A stretch of 64,000 nucleotides of DNA from Anaerolineae bacterium (GTDB lineage: Bacteria > Chloroflexota > Anaerolineae > Aggregatilineales > Phototrophicaceae). Positions 53,363-63,043 of the stretch are shown here, in pieces; position 1 is the stretch's first letter; each line of letters begins with the position of its first letter. The notes beneath the pieces were generated by a model. The model was not told the DNA's origin. It made no database searches and saw only the letters and a list, made by a program, of their open reading frames with translations. The DNA is taken from NCBI GenBank assembly GCA_023382675.1, contig JAHDWN010000001.1, forward strand, positions 164,345 through 228,344, written 5' to 3'. A program made the position numbers and the translations under genes.

Positions 53363-53933
53363 GGGCGAACTCCGATCTCAGTTGAGTGAGGGCACGGCGC
53401 AGCGCATTGGTTGCGCGGAATTGAAGTGCCTTGATTGCATTGACGTGTTTTCCCATGATGGCTGCGGTTTCCTGAAGACTGAGCATTTGCCCGAAACGCA
53501 GAATGAGGACCTCCTGCTGCTCATCGGTCAACAGCCGTAAAGCAGCGCGCAAAGACTCAGCGTTGAGTGTCTGCATGAATTGGACTTCCGGTTCGTCTCC
53601 TTCAGCAGGAATCCAATCTTCGAGATCGGTCAATGTAAGGCGCTTGCGTTTGCCATAGTGATCGTAAATACCATTACGCGCGACCTTAAACAGCCAGCCA
53701 CGTAAACTTTGGCGAGGAGCCTTGCCTTTCCGGAGCGAATCAAGCAACTTGACGAACACGTCGCTTGCCATGTCTTCTGCCTGAGGTGCGTCTTCTACTC
53801 GTAACCGAATGTATTGATAGACGGAATCATAATAGAGATCGAAAATCTGACGCAGTGCCTCGTGACTGCCATTGCGAGCCCCGGCCAATAATGTGTCTTC
53901 GAATGCCAGGTCAGGTAAGGTAATCAGTATCAT
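53355..53933 (-). CDS. ECF-family RNA polymerase sigma factor
   Basis: 192 residues with region 2 (about 28-90; YDSVYQYIRLRVEDAPQAED, then LRGWLFKVARNGIYDHYGKR) and region 4 (about 122-180; LTDEQQEVLILRFGQMLSLQETAAIM, then NAIKALQFRATNALRR). An upstream open stretch of 13 codons is disregarded because the chosen ATG is followed by a family-like N-terminus. Its end overlaps the gene of the LysM-bearing anti-sigma-like protein, its likely partner. Confidence 0.94.
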   Translation of the reverse strand: MILITLPDLAFEDTLLAGARNGSHEALRQIFDLYYDSVYQYIRLRVEDAPQAEDMASDVFVKLLDSLRKGKAPRQSLRGWLFKVARNGIYDHYGKRKRLTLTDLEDWIPAEGDEPEVQFMQTLNAESLRAALRLLTDEQQEVLILRFGQMLSLQETAAIMGKHVNAIKALQFRATNALRRALTQLRSEFAHG

Positions 53934-54279
53934 CAAATGTCGCTTTGCGTGGTGCCAACTCCACGAGGGCAAGTGTAACGCATTGGCACTGATTCGTATG
54001 TGGTTTGTGCAGGTAGTCGACTGGAAACCTTTCTCTCCCTGGCGGACATCTCTTCAGGCAACACCCGCTTTCTGATACTCTCCACCAAATACCTCATCCA
54101 CGCACGCTACGAAGAACGACGCCGCAGCGGGAAAAAGGTTACTCGGCAGCAGAATCTCTAATCAATTCCTTATCTAAAAGGGCGGCTGTTGGAAAACGGA
54201 TAGACTTTAGTTCAGCATATATAAATTTTGCTGTGTAATATCACGAAAAATAAACTCTTTGTTATACTGACAATATGAG
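53934..54279. other. 346-bp non-coding stretch
   Basis: Lies between the divergent sigma and STAS-like genes and becomes AT-rich towards its right end. It holds an extended -10 for the rightward gene (54260-54268), a short inverted repeat near 53950 and a short open frame (about 54000-54160) whose translation vaguely recalls an integrase N-terminus. No RNA gene was recognised. Confidence 0.5.
54260..54268 (+). promoter_or_regulatory. Extended -10 promoter for the STAS-like gene
   Basis: TGTTATACT, 11 bp before the GTG start, which implies a leader of only a few bases. Confidence 0.5.
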
Positions 54280-54732
54280 GTGTCATTCGTAGATATTTTC
54301 ACAGACGATGCCGTTATCGATTATCCGGAATGCCGTATGCCGATCCTGGTAGGCTGGGATGACAAAGAGTCGAGTATCATCCTTTGGAATTACACTCAAG
54401 AATGGACATGGCAAGAGTCTGTGGAAGCCGCAGAACAGACTCAGATACTGCGGCAATCGGTAAACAAACGATCGATAGTCGTGATCTTGAACATGGAGTT
54501 CGTTCAAACAATCCCGCGTGATAGTATTCGCAATATGCGCCGCCTGCTCCACAATCTTCAGGGTGGGGATTGTGTGATCCTTTGCGGGAGTAATTCGGCG
54601 GTCAACGTCATCACATCTTTCCTGCGCACGTTATTTCAGAATGAGGCAGATCGTATTCTGATGGTTGCGTCGCTGGAAGAAGCCCGAACGTTAGCGCGAG
54701 AAATCCTCTCTGGCTCCCCTCCCAACGGGTAA
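54280..54732 (+). CDS. Small STAS-like protein
   Basis: 150 residues. The pattern of strands and helices (PILVGWDDKESSIILWNY, a helix with ESVEAAEQTQILRQS, then SIVVILNMEFVQTIP, a long helix, DCVILCGSN and a final helix with LEEARTLAREIL) fits a STAS or SpoIIAA-like alpha/beta fold, used in anti-anti-sigma and stress signalling. No phosphorylated Ser can be assigned with confidence. The GTG start is close behind a -10 element; an ATG 19 codons later is the alternative. It is a single-gene unit between an ECF sigma gene and an ABC-F gene. Confidence 0.65.
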   Translation: MSFVDIFTDDAVIDYPECRMPILVGWDDKESSIILWNYTQEWTWQESVEAAEQTQILRQSVNKRSIVVILNMEFVQTIPRDSIRNMRRLLHNLQGGDCVILCGSNSAVNVITSFLRTLFQNEADRILMVASLEEARTLAREILSGSPPNG

Positions 54733-54771
54733 GAACAGGCTCGCCATCACCCCATTATTCACAAGTTGGTA

Positions 54772-54780
54772 TGCTATAAT
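54772..54780 (+). promoter_or_regulatory. Extended -10 promoter for the ABC-F gene
   Basis: TGCTATAAT lies 17 bp before a first ATG (54798) and 32 bp before the ATG at 54813. Confidence 0.6.
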
Positions 54781-54812
54781 GCGTTGCGTTCGCACGCATG
54801 TATAGATGCATC

Positions 54813-56705
<1,893 letters not shown>

Positions 56706-56743
56706 GTTCGTTATCGCAAAGCGTGACAGATAGGCAGACAGAG

Positions 56744-56768
56744 ACGGAGCGCCGTTGCGGCGCTCCGT
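56744..56768. terminator. Perfect 11-bp hairpin between convergent genes
   Basis: ACGGAGCGCCG and CGGCGCTCCGT pair perfectly around TTG, 38 bp after the ABC-F stop and 8 bp before the OsmC stop. No T run; acts perhaps in both directions. Confidence 0.7.
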
Positions 56769-56776
56769 GCTAGGCA

Positions 56777-57211
56777 TCAGGCCTCGGTGGCTGAGAGCAG
56801 CACATCCTCGAAGACAACCGGGTTTTGCAGGATACGCGCGACGGGACATTTGCCTGCGATTTCCATAAGGCGCGTTTTTTGATCGTCCGTCAGTTCCCCG
56901 TGGAAGGTATAGTTCTTACGAATCACGTACAGGTAGCTCGCATTCCCGCTCTGCTCTGGATAGCTCGCCGGATCGACGCGCTCCATTTCCATGGCGACTT
57001 CCATCTTTTGCAAGTCCCAGCCCTTGCGCTGTGCGTACAATTTGGCCGTGATTACCGCACATGCCCCCAGCGAACTGAGCATGATCTCGACCGGTTTGGG
57101 GCCTAGATCCGTGCCACCCGCATCCAGAGGCTCATCCGCCAGAAATGTGAATTGACGCACATCGATTTTCGCCTGCAAACCTTCCTCAAGCGATACGACT
57201 GCTCTGGTCAT
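56777..57211 (-). CDS. OsmC/Ohr-family peroxide reductase
   Basis: 144 residues of OsmC fold. The two reactive Cys are present, in SSLGACAVITAKLYAQRKGW and AGKCPVARIL, with the GPKPVEIML block before the first. These enzymes reduce organic hydroperoxides with dihydrolipoyl or other thiols. The YhfA-like spacing suggests the general OsmC rather than the Ohr subclass. Single-gene unit convergent with the ABC-F gene. Confidence 0.92.
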   Translation of the reverse strand: MTRAVVSLEEGLQAKIDVRQFTFLADEPLDAGGTDLGPKPVEIMLSSLGACAVITAKLYAQRKGWDLQKMEVAMEMERVDPASYPEQSGNASYLYVIRKNYTFHGELTDDQKTRLMEIAGKCPVARILQNPVVFEDVLLSATEA

Positions 57212-57275
57212 CTCTATGTTCCTACTTCCAATTGTCCAATGTCTAATTGAGTGGACAGGCTTAGACGCTCAAACC

Positions 57276-57677
57276 TTACGCGCGCTTAATACGGCGTAAT
57301 CCTTGAAACTGCGGCTTGCCCTGGATTTCTTTCCAGCGGGCTTCACCACTGTCCGTGTGCCATTCCACACAATACATGCCATCACTATTCTGATAAGCGA
57401 ACACGGGTCGCATCATCAAAATCTGGCGCAGGACGCCGATGATTTCCTTGGTTTCTTGCGCTGTGCGCAAAATAAACCACTTGCCGGGTTGCCACTCAAA
57501 TTCAACCGGCATATCGCCCCAGCGCCCCTCCATGTGAATAGGAGTATCGGCTTTGGTGCAGATCATATGGATGTTGGACAAACGATTCTTCCAGAGCGTC
57601 GTATTGACACGCTCTTCAATGAAGTAGGGGCGAGCAACAGGTGTTGTGTAAAACCATGTACGCGAATCGGTTGCCAT
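57276..57677 (-). CDS. Small soluble protein, unknown
   Basis: 133 residues, aromatic-rich, no signal or membrane segment. Trp/Tyr/Phe are spread through the sequence (MPVEFEWQPGKWFILRT, MYCVEWHTDSGEARWKEIQ), suggesting a compact beta fold. It ends with a basic stretch (FQGLRRIKRA). I recognise no family and the neighbours give no clue. Codon use is like the surrounding genes. Confidence 0.65.
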   Translation of the reverse strand: MATDSRTWFYTTPVARPYFIEERVNTTLWKNRLSNIHMICTKADTPIHMEGRWGDMPVEFEWQPGKWFILRTAQETKEIIGVLRQILMMRPVFAYQNSDGMYCVEWHTDSGEARWKEIQGKPQFQGLRRIKRA

Positions 57678-57746
57678 CGAATTCTCTCACTGTAGGCTGT
57701 ACTTGTCCCAGAATGCGCCAAGTGTACCTGTTTTACCACGAGAACT

Positions 57747-59306
57747 CTAATCTGGATTTTCTACAACCCGATAGACGCGAATATATCCCAGTTCAGGGTA
57801 TGCTTCCGGCATTGAAGCCACCGCCTGCAACCCTTCCGGATAACCCGCCCCCATAAACACGCCGTATTCATTAGCAAGCGCAAAATCTGTATCGACAAAA
57901 TAGCGGATACCTGCGGACTTGATGAAATCGAACAGACGGGACTCCTGGATGGCAGCGAATGCCTGCGTATTGACGACACCATCGAGGTTTACCGTCGGAC
58001 GCTCCCCATAGTAGCCAATAATGCCGGAGTTCAGGCTGCCTATCAGCGTACCGGGCGGCGTGTTATCGCGCACCCACAATGCAGCAGCATATTGATGTCG
58101 TTGCTGCCAAGGATAATAGCCTATGCTCCAGGTCACAACGCCCATTGTCACCATCCCTACGGCCAATGTCGCCAGGGCGATGAGACGCACTCGTGGCCAA
58201 CTCAACGCCGACCAGAAGCACATCAGGGCAAATGACAAGCCTTCAGCCATGACAGCAAAATACCAGATACGCGGGAAATGGCGCACAAACACATGGACAG
58301 CGATCAGGCTTAAACCGCCCAAGATAATCAGTAGGGTATACATCGCCAGACGATTGCCACGCTGCCGCCAAACGCCCCAAAGACCCAAAGGCCATAGAAC
58401 GATGCCAATCATGAGGGGCGCGCCAAGATAGTCACCCCGCAGCCAATACTTACCGTCTGCCAGCAACGTCCATGAAAGCTGCCAGATTGAAACATCCGGG
58501 TTGTGTATTCTGAAGCGCGTCTCCGCCGCCCAGGGGACAGCGATGCTGCTGCTTTGAGTGAGCGCAGACCCAAAATTGGCCTGATTCCACAGCAGCCAGG
58601 GCGTGACCAGTGCCAGCGCGAGCAAAGCTGCGAGCGGAATCAGACGAACACGTTCACGCATATTCAGACGGTAGAGCGCGTATATCCCGAACCAAACCAG
58701 AACAAGCGCGGTGTCGGTACGAGCAAGAAAGCAAAGGCCGAACAATACGCCCCAGAGTGCCGCTCGCCGAGGGGATGGTGCTTCGATGAGTGCCAGGGTC
58801 TGAGCGCCAGACAAGGCGATAAACAGCGCCGCCAGTCCTGTCTCCAAACCGTTGACGGCTTGAAGTAACGGCATTGCATTGATGGCGTATGCCCCTGCAC
58901 CTACGAGAGCCGCGCCATTGCCAAGATAACGCCGCCCGACCCGAAACAGAACGACCGCTACAAGCGAATCGCATATTGCTCCCAGCGCGAGCAAAATCCG
59001 TACAGGCACATCCGGATCGTCAAATCGCAGCGCATAGACACCGACGTTAATGAGCATCCAGAGAGGATGCCAGCCATTGCTAGGATGTATGCCGTCAACC
59101 GCTGGGACGCCTGTATCTACAATATTGCGCGCGGTCAGAAAATAGTAGTAGGCATCGTCCGGCAACGTGCGATCCAGTTGCGTGGGAATGGGCACGAAGA
59201 TGATCGAAAGGCGCGGCACCAGCGCCAACAAGAAGAGCACCCAGGCATATTCAAAGCGGAAGCGCTTCTGGCTGGCAGAGATGGACATTGGCGCAGAAAT
59301 TGACAC
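57747..59306 (-). CDS. Polytopic membrane glycosyltransferase, GT39/GT83-like
   Basis: 519 residues, about ten to twelve membrane segments. The first outside loop has Asp-Asp-Ala-Tyr-Tyr in TLPDDAYYYFLTARNIVDTG, the catalytic-loop pattern of dolichol/undecaprenyl-phosphate-dependent transferases, followed by NGWHPLWM. A C-terminal soluble part (about 415-515; WVRDNTPPGTLIGSLNSG) resembles that of the GT39-like protein at 39-41 kb. The GTG start has GGAG five bases upstream. Acceptor unknown, likely an envelope glycan or glycoprotein. Confidence 0.85.
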   Translation of the reverse strand: MSISAPMSISASQKRFRFEYAWVLFLLALVPRLSIIFVPIPTQLDRTLPDDAYYYFLTARNIVDTGVPAVDGIHPSNGWHPLWMLINVGVYALRFDDPDVPVRILLALGAICDSLVAVVLFRVGRRYLGNGAALVGAGAYAINAMPLLQAVNGLETGLAALFIALSGAQTLALIEAPSPRRAALWGVLFGLCFLARTDTALVLVWFGIYALYRLNMRERVRLIPLAALLALALVTPWLLWNQANFGSALTQSSSIAVPWAAETRFRIHNPDVSIWQLSWTLLADGKYWLRGDYLGAPLMIGIVLWPLGLWGVWRQRGNRLAMYTLLIILGGLSLIAVHVFVRHFPRIWYFAVMAEGLSFALMCFWSALSWPRVRLIALATLAVGMVTMGVVTWSIGYYPWQQRHQYAAALWVRDNTPPGTLIGSLNSGIIGYYGERPTVNLDGVVNTQAFAAIQESRLFDFIKSAGIRYFVDTDFALANEYGVFMGAGYPEGLQAVASMPEAYPELGYIRVYRVVENPD

Positions 59307-59402
59307 GTGAACTCCGGCGGTTTCGCCATGACAGGCTGCTTCTTCAACAATACAGCCGCTTCTGCCGAAGTTCGATAAACACTGTAAGACCGCGACGCCA
59401 GA

Positions 59403-60683
59403 TTATGCGCCGTTTTGTCCATTGCGGCGGCGGGCTATTTCCGCGCGGACGCGCTCGACAAACGGCTCAATGTGGGGCGCGGTGCGGCTGCCACCAAGGG
59501 CTTCAGTCAGCCGCCCCAGGGTATCGACCAGGAGTTCCAGGACGTAGGGCGAGTCCACTGGCGCGACATCGAGCACCGATTGCAGGGCGTCTTCGGCCTG
59601 ATTGACCTTGCCGAGAGCTAATTGCGCCGTTAGTAGATCTGCGTGCGCCCAATAATTATCGACATCTGCCTGGGTTTCGCCGCGCGCAAGCCGTTCGACA
59701 CGCCGGTATGTTGCGAGCATTTTGTCGCGGTCAGAAGCCTGCATATAGAGCAGTGCCAGATTGCTGAACGGGTAAGAAGAATGGGGTGTGACTTCGGCTG
59801 CGCGTTCATAGGCGCGGATGGCATCTTCAATCTGGTTTCTGCGGCGATACAGACCACCGAGCGACCCCCACCACGATTCACCGTCATCATCGACCAATTT
59901 GGGTGATTTGTTTAACGCTTCGAGGAGCCGCCCCTCAGCCTGATTGAGCATGGTCTCGCGCTCAACGCCCTGCTCCATCTTTTCGGCAATCCGCCGGTAA
60001 ACATAGCCGAGCGCCGCCAGCGCCGCCGCAAAATCCGGCTCGATGTCGAGCGCGCGCGTCAGGTGAAAGCGGGCCTCGTCGAGCAAGCCCGACTGCGTGC
60101 AGACATAACCCAGGCGTAAGTGCGTCACCGGGTTCTGATCGTCGAGTTCGAGTGCGCGCCGATAAGTATCCATTGCGCCCTGAAAATCCTGCGCGCGGTA
60201 CTGGCGCTCGCCCAAAGGCAGCAGCGAGAGCGCCAGCGTCGCCTGGCTCAACTCACGATGCTGAAGTGCAGCGCTGGTGGCGATGTTCGCTTCCAGGCTC
60301 TCTTTCATCTCGTCAAGCTCGCGCTCCTTGGTTTCGATTTCTTGCTCAAAACGCTCACGCGCTTTTTGCAGTTCTGCCTGTGCAGAGAACAAGCGCAGCA
60401 CGCCAAAAGCCGCGAGCAGACCACCACCGACAGTCACGAGAAAGCCAATCGCCTCAAAGATGCCCAGCATGTTGAAGGCGATGTCCAGCGCACGATCCGA
60501 ATCTGCGCCGCGCGCCGTGATCTCATCGAGAAGCCGCTGCGCCTCGTCTAACTGTGCCTGCAAATCGCCCGCCTGATCCAATGCAGGAGTCGGTGTCGGT
60601 GTGGCAACCGTGTCTTGAGCGCCGGCAATTTCGGGCAATGACAAGAGTGAAATAACAGTGATTAGCAATAACCAGCGGCGCAT
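59403..60683 (-). CDS. Membrane-anchored coiled-coil and TPR protein
   Basis: 426 residues: a signal-like hydrophobic segment (1-22), a short Thr/Pro linker with a helix, a membrane segment (about 70-95), a coiled coil (about 97-140; LQKARERFEQEIETKERELDEM), and about six TPR units (about 150-390; examples LGERQYRAQDFQGAMDTYRRAL, AYERAAEVTPHSSYPFSNLALLY). If the first segment is cleaved, the TPR part faces the cytoplasm. It starts 21 bp after the SLOG gene, so the two are co-transcribed. A scaffold for the SLOG protein is an attractive inference. Confidence 0.82.
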   Translation of the reverse strand: MRRWLLLITVISLLSLPEIAGAQDTVATPTPTPALDQAGDLQAQLDEAQRLLDEITARGADSDRALDIAFNMLGIFEAIGFLVTVGGGLLAAFGVLRLFSAQAELQKARERFEQEIETKERELDEMKESLEANIATSAALQHRELSQATLALSLLPLGERQYRAQDFQGAMDTYRRALELDDQNPVTHLRLGYVCTQSGLLDEARFHLTRALDIEPDFAAALAALGYVYRRIAEKMEQGVERETMLNQAEGRLLEALNKSPKLVDDDGESWWGSLGGLYRRRNQIEDAIRAYERAAEVTPHSSYPFSNLALLYMQASDRDKMLATYRRVERLARGETQADVDNYWAHADLLTAQLALGKVNQAEDALQSVLDVAPVDSPYVLELLVDTLGRLTEALGGSRTAPHIEPFVERVRAEIARRRNGQNGA

Positions 60684-60704
60684 CCCATCCCCCTATTCGT
60701 CAGT

Positions 60705-61520
60705 TCACAGCTCAAAATAGTGCGTCAGACGTTCGCGAAATGCGTCAGCCCCCTCACCAATGGGGAAGAAGTCTACATCAGCCGCCAGGATAGCAGCGAA
60801 CTCTTCTTCGGAACCGGACGGGAACACACCCGTATGTTTCGCTTCCGCAAGCTCATCGGCAAAGCGGCCACTGCCTTCCAGAACCAGAATTGGAAATGTC
60901 ATCTGGCCTGAAGCCGAGCGCATGAAGACCTCGTGCCGGACAATCTGCCCGCCATTGATCACGATTCCAAGCGCGGACAGCCGCTGATCCAGGCTGATGG
61001 CGGTTGCCAACATAGCAATCGTATGCGACTCAGCGCCGAATTCATCCCCATCTGTCAGCACGAAATGTGAATGTGCGGCGTCGAGTTGGGCGGTTTTATC
61101 GCTGCCTGCATGTCCCGGATATGCGACCTGCGACTCGGGCGCAACGCCGAGCAGCGGGAAGGTCGCCCCGGTCTGCTTGCGGGCTTCGCCAATCTGCTCC
61201 ATGACTCCGGAAACCGTCCCGCCATCGATCACTACGATCTGGCGTTCCTCCGCAAAGCGCACCAGGCCTTCCTCGATCAGGGTTCGTGTGTCTTGCAGCG
61301 CTTCGTCGTCCATAAGACTCGCGCCGCCCATAATGAAGATGATCGGAGATGGTTTCAGTTGCAGCGCGCCGAGGATGCTTTCCGGATCGCCAAATTGGGG
61401 CACCCGAACTGCCCGTGCGTCCGTCTCTGCATCGAACGTGATCACAAAAGGCTCATAGTAGGTCCGCGGCACAGACGAAGAGAATTCGGTGTCTGGATAC
61501 AAATATCGATGTCTTGGCAT
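60705..61520 (-). CDS. TRPM-type SLOG domain protein (LSDAT-like)
   Basis: 271 residues. The core (about 55-215) looks like the LSDAT/TRPM SLOG Rossmann domain: FIMGGASLMDDEALQDTRTL, then VVIDGGTVSGVMEQIGEA, LLGVAPESQVAYPG and HFVLTDGDEFGAESHTIAML. In TRPM channels this region lies in the nucleotide-binding N-terminus; bacterial relatives are linked to nucleotide-derived signals in conflict systems. There is no membrane segment or fused effector. It is followed by a TPR/coiled-coil membrane gene. Family assignment is by motif, function by inference. Confidence 0.75.
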   Translation of the reverse strand: MPRHRYLYPDTEFSSSVPRTYYEPFVITFDAETDARAVRVPQFGDPESILGALQLKPSPIIFIMGGASLMDDEALQDTRTLIEEGLVRFAEERQIVVIDGGTVSGVMEQIGEARKQTGATFPLLGVAPESQVAYPGHAGSDKTAQLDAAHSHFVLTDGDEFGAESHTIAMLATAISLDQRLSALGIVINGGQIVRHEVFMRSASGQMTFPILVLEGSGRFADELAEAKHTGVFPSGSEEEFAAILAADVDFFPIGEGADAFRERLTHYFEL

Positions 61521-61656
61521 TGGCGTATTTTCTCCTTACCCCATGTGTACCACGTACACGCTGCGCTTAGGCACAGCATACAGCGCATTTCGAGCCTGCG
61601 TGCCCTAAGAAGCGGGGTTATCTCGGTGAAAACCATAAAAACGTTAGCGCGAGATG

Positions 61657-61662
61657 TATAAT
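61657..61662 (+). promoter_or_regulatory. -10 element for mutY
   Basis: Exact TATAAT, 37 bp before the chosen ATG. Confidence 0.5.
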
Positions 61663-61698
61663 CGCGCCAACCATAATCCAGGTCGTGGTCTGTGTTGT

Positions 61699-62790
61699 AT
61701 GTCTATATCCAATGAGTTCGCTGTCGATCTTCTGGCATGGTACGACCATGCCGCGGTCGAAATGCCCTGGCGTGGAGCGACCGATCCATATCACATCTGG
61801 CTGAGCGAAATCATGCTCCAACAAACCCAGATCGAAACGGTCAAGCCCTATTTCGCACGTTTCCTGACCACCTACCCGGACGTAACCGCGCTGGCTGCGG
61901 CGCGCCTTGACGACGTACTTAAATTGTGGGAGGGGTTGGGTTATTACAGCCGCGCGCGCAACCTGCATCGCACGGCACAGAAAATCGCGCACGAGTTTGG
62001 CGGGGAGTTTCCGCAAGACGTGGACACGCTGCAAAGCTTGCCCGGCATCGGGCGCTACACCGCGGGCGCAATCAGCAGCATCGCCTTCGGCAAACCCACA
62101 CCGGTTGTCGATGGCAATGTCATCCGCGTGTTGTCACGAATTGGCGACATCGCAGACGATGTGACGCTGCCAGAGACTCAAGCACAGATATGGACATTGG
62201 CAGAAGCCTGTCTGCCGCAAGCGCGCGTGGGCGAATACAACCAGGCGCTGATGGATCTGGGGCGATTGATCTGCAGGTCACGCGCGCCTCAGTGTGATGC
62301 CTGTCCAGTCCGCCGTCACTGCCAGGCATATGCCCACGGAACGACCCAGGAACGCCCGATCAAAGCGCCTAAAGCGGCAACACCGCACTATGACGTGACT
62401 GCGGGGATCATCTGGAATGCCCACGGTGAACTCCTGATCGCCCAGCGACCGCTCGATGGTCTCTTGGGCGGACTGTGGGAATTTCCCGGCGGCAAACAAG
62501 AACGCGGCGAGACGTTGCCGGATTGCCTCCGACGTGAACTGCGCGAAGAACTCGACATCGAGGTTGAAATTGGCGATTTGTTCGCCAGGGTGCGCCACGC
62601 ATTCACGCACTTCAAGATCACCCTGCACGCCTTTACCTGCCGTTACATGGAGAACGGCGGAAATCCAAAAGCGCTCGGCGTGCGCGCTTGGGCGTGGGTC
62701 GCGCCGCCTGGGCTGGATGACTACAGTTTTGGCAAAGCTGATCGCATGATCATCGCTGAACTCAAGAAACGTCCAACAATGCTCCTGTGA
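61699..62790 (+). CDS. mutY: A/G-specific adenine DNA glycosylase
   Basis: 363 residues from the second possible ATG (a longer frame starts within the -10 region). MutY removes adenine opposite 8-oxoguanine. Catalytic Glu37 lies in LSEIMLQQTQ, the HhH motif is LPGIGRYTAG and Asp138 follows in VVDGNVIRVLSR. The 4Fe-4S cluster Cys192-x6-Cys199-x2-Cys202-x5-Cys208 is complete. The C-terminal NUDIX-like domain (about 230-355) has an unusually intact NUDIX box (GGKQERGETL, RRELREEL) for this position, where it normally reads 8-oxoG. Single-gene unit. Confidence 0.95.
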   Translation: MSISNEFAVDLLAWYDHAAVEMPWRGATDPYHIWLSEIMLQQTQIETVKPYFARFLTTYPDVTALAAARLDDVLKLWEGLGYYSRARNLHRTAQKIAHEFGGEFPQDVDTLQSLPGIGRYTAGAISSIAFGKPTPVVDGNVIRVLSRIGDIADDVTLPETQAQIWTLAEACLPQARVGEYNQALMDLGRLICRSRAPQCDACPVRRHCQAYAHGTTQERPIKAPKAATPHYDVTAGIIWNAHGELLIAQRPLDGLLGGLWEFPGGKQERGETLPDCLRRELREELDIEVEIGDLFARVRHAFTHFKITLHAFTCRYMENGGNPKALGVRAWAWVAPPGLDDYSFGKADRMIIAELKKRPTMLL

Positions 62791-62946
62791 TCACGCGACA
62801 TTCATATTCGCAAGCCTGATAGCTTCATTACGAGCACTGAAAGTGCAGCGTGTTCATAGAAACGCACAGAAAGTGATAGCCAGCGGTTACACTCTTTTTA
62901 CAAATTCGTATTCATCCCCGGCATTCCCACCCCAACACGCGCACGT

Positions 62947-62952
62947 TATAAT
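62947..62952 (+). promoter_or_regulatory. -10 element for the ABC transporter gene
   Basis: Exact TATAAT, 91 bp before the ATG. A second weaker box, TAGAAT, is at 62962-62967. Confidence 0.5.
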
Positions 62953-63043
62953 GCTCTCCGCTAGAATCCGCGACTCAGCTTGATTCGCTGCTTTGCAGGT
63001 CTCTTCCGGTGAATCATCCGGCCGGAACGGGGAGAAACGCCAC

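Noticed and set aside
54000-54160. Integrase-like N-terminal fragment in the non-coding stretch
   Set aside because: The short frame has only a loose similarity in its residue pattern, no start and no catalytic part; no repeat or att site surrounds it.
57779-57791. ATATATCCCAG resembling the TTGGGATAT motif
   Set aside because: It lies within the coding part of the membrane glycosyltransferase and is a single imperfect copy.
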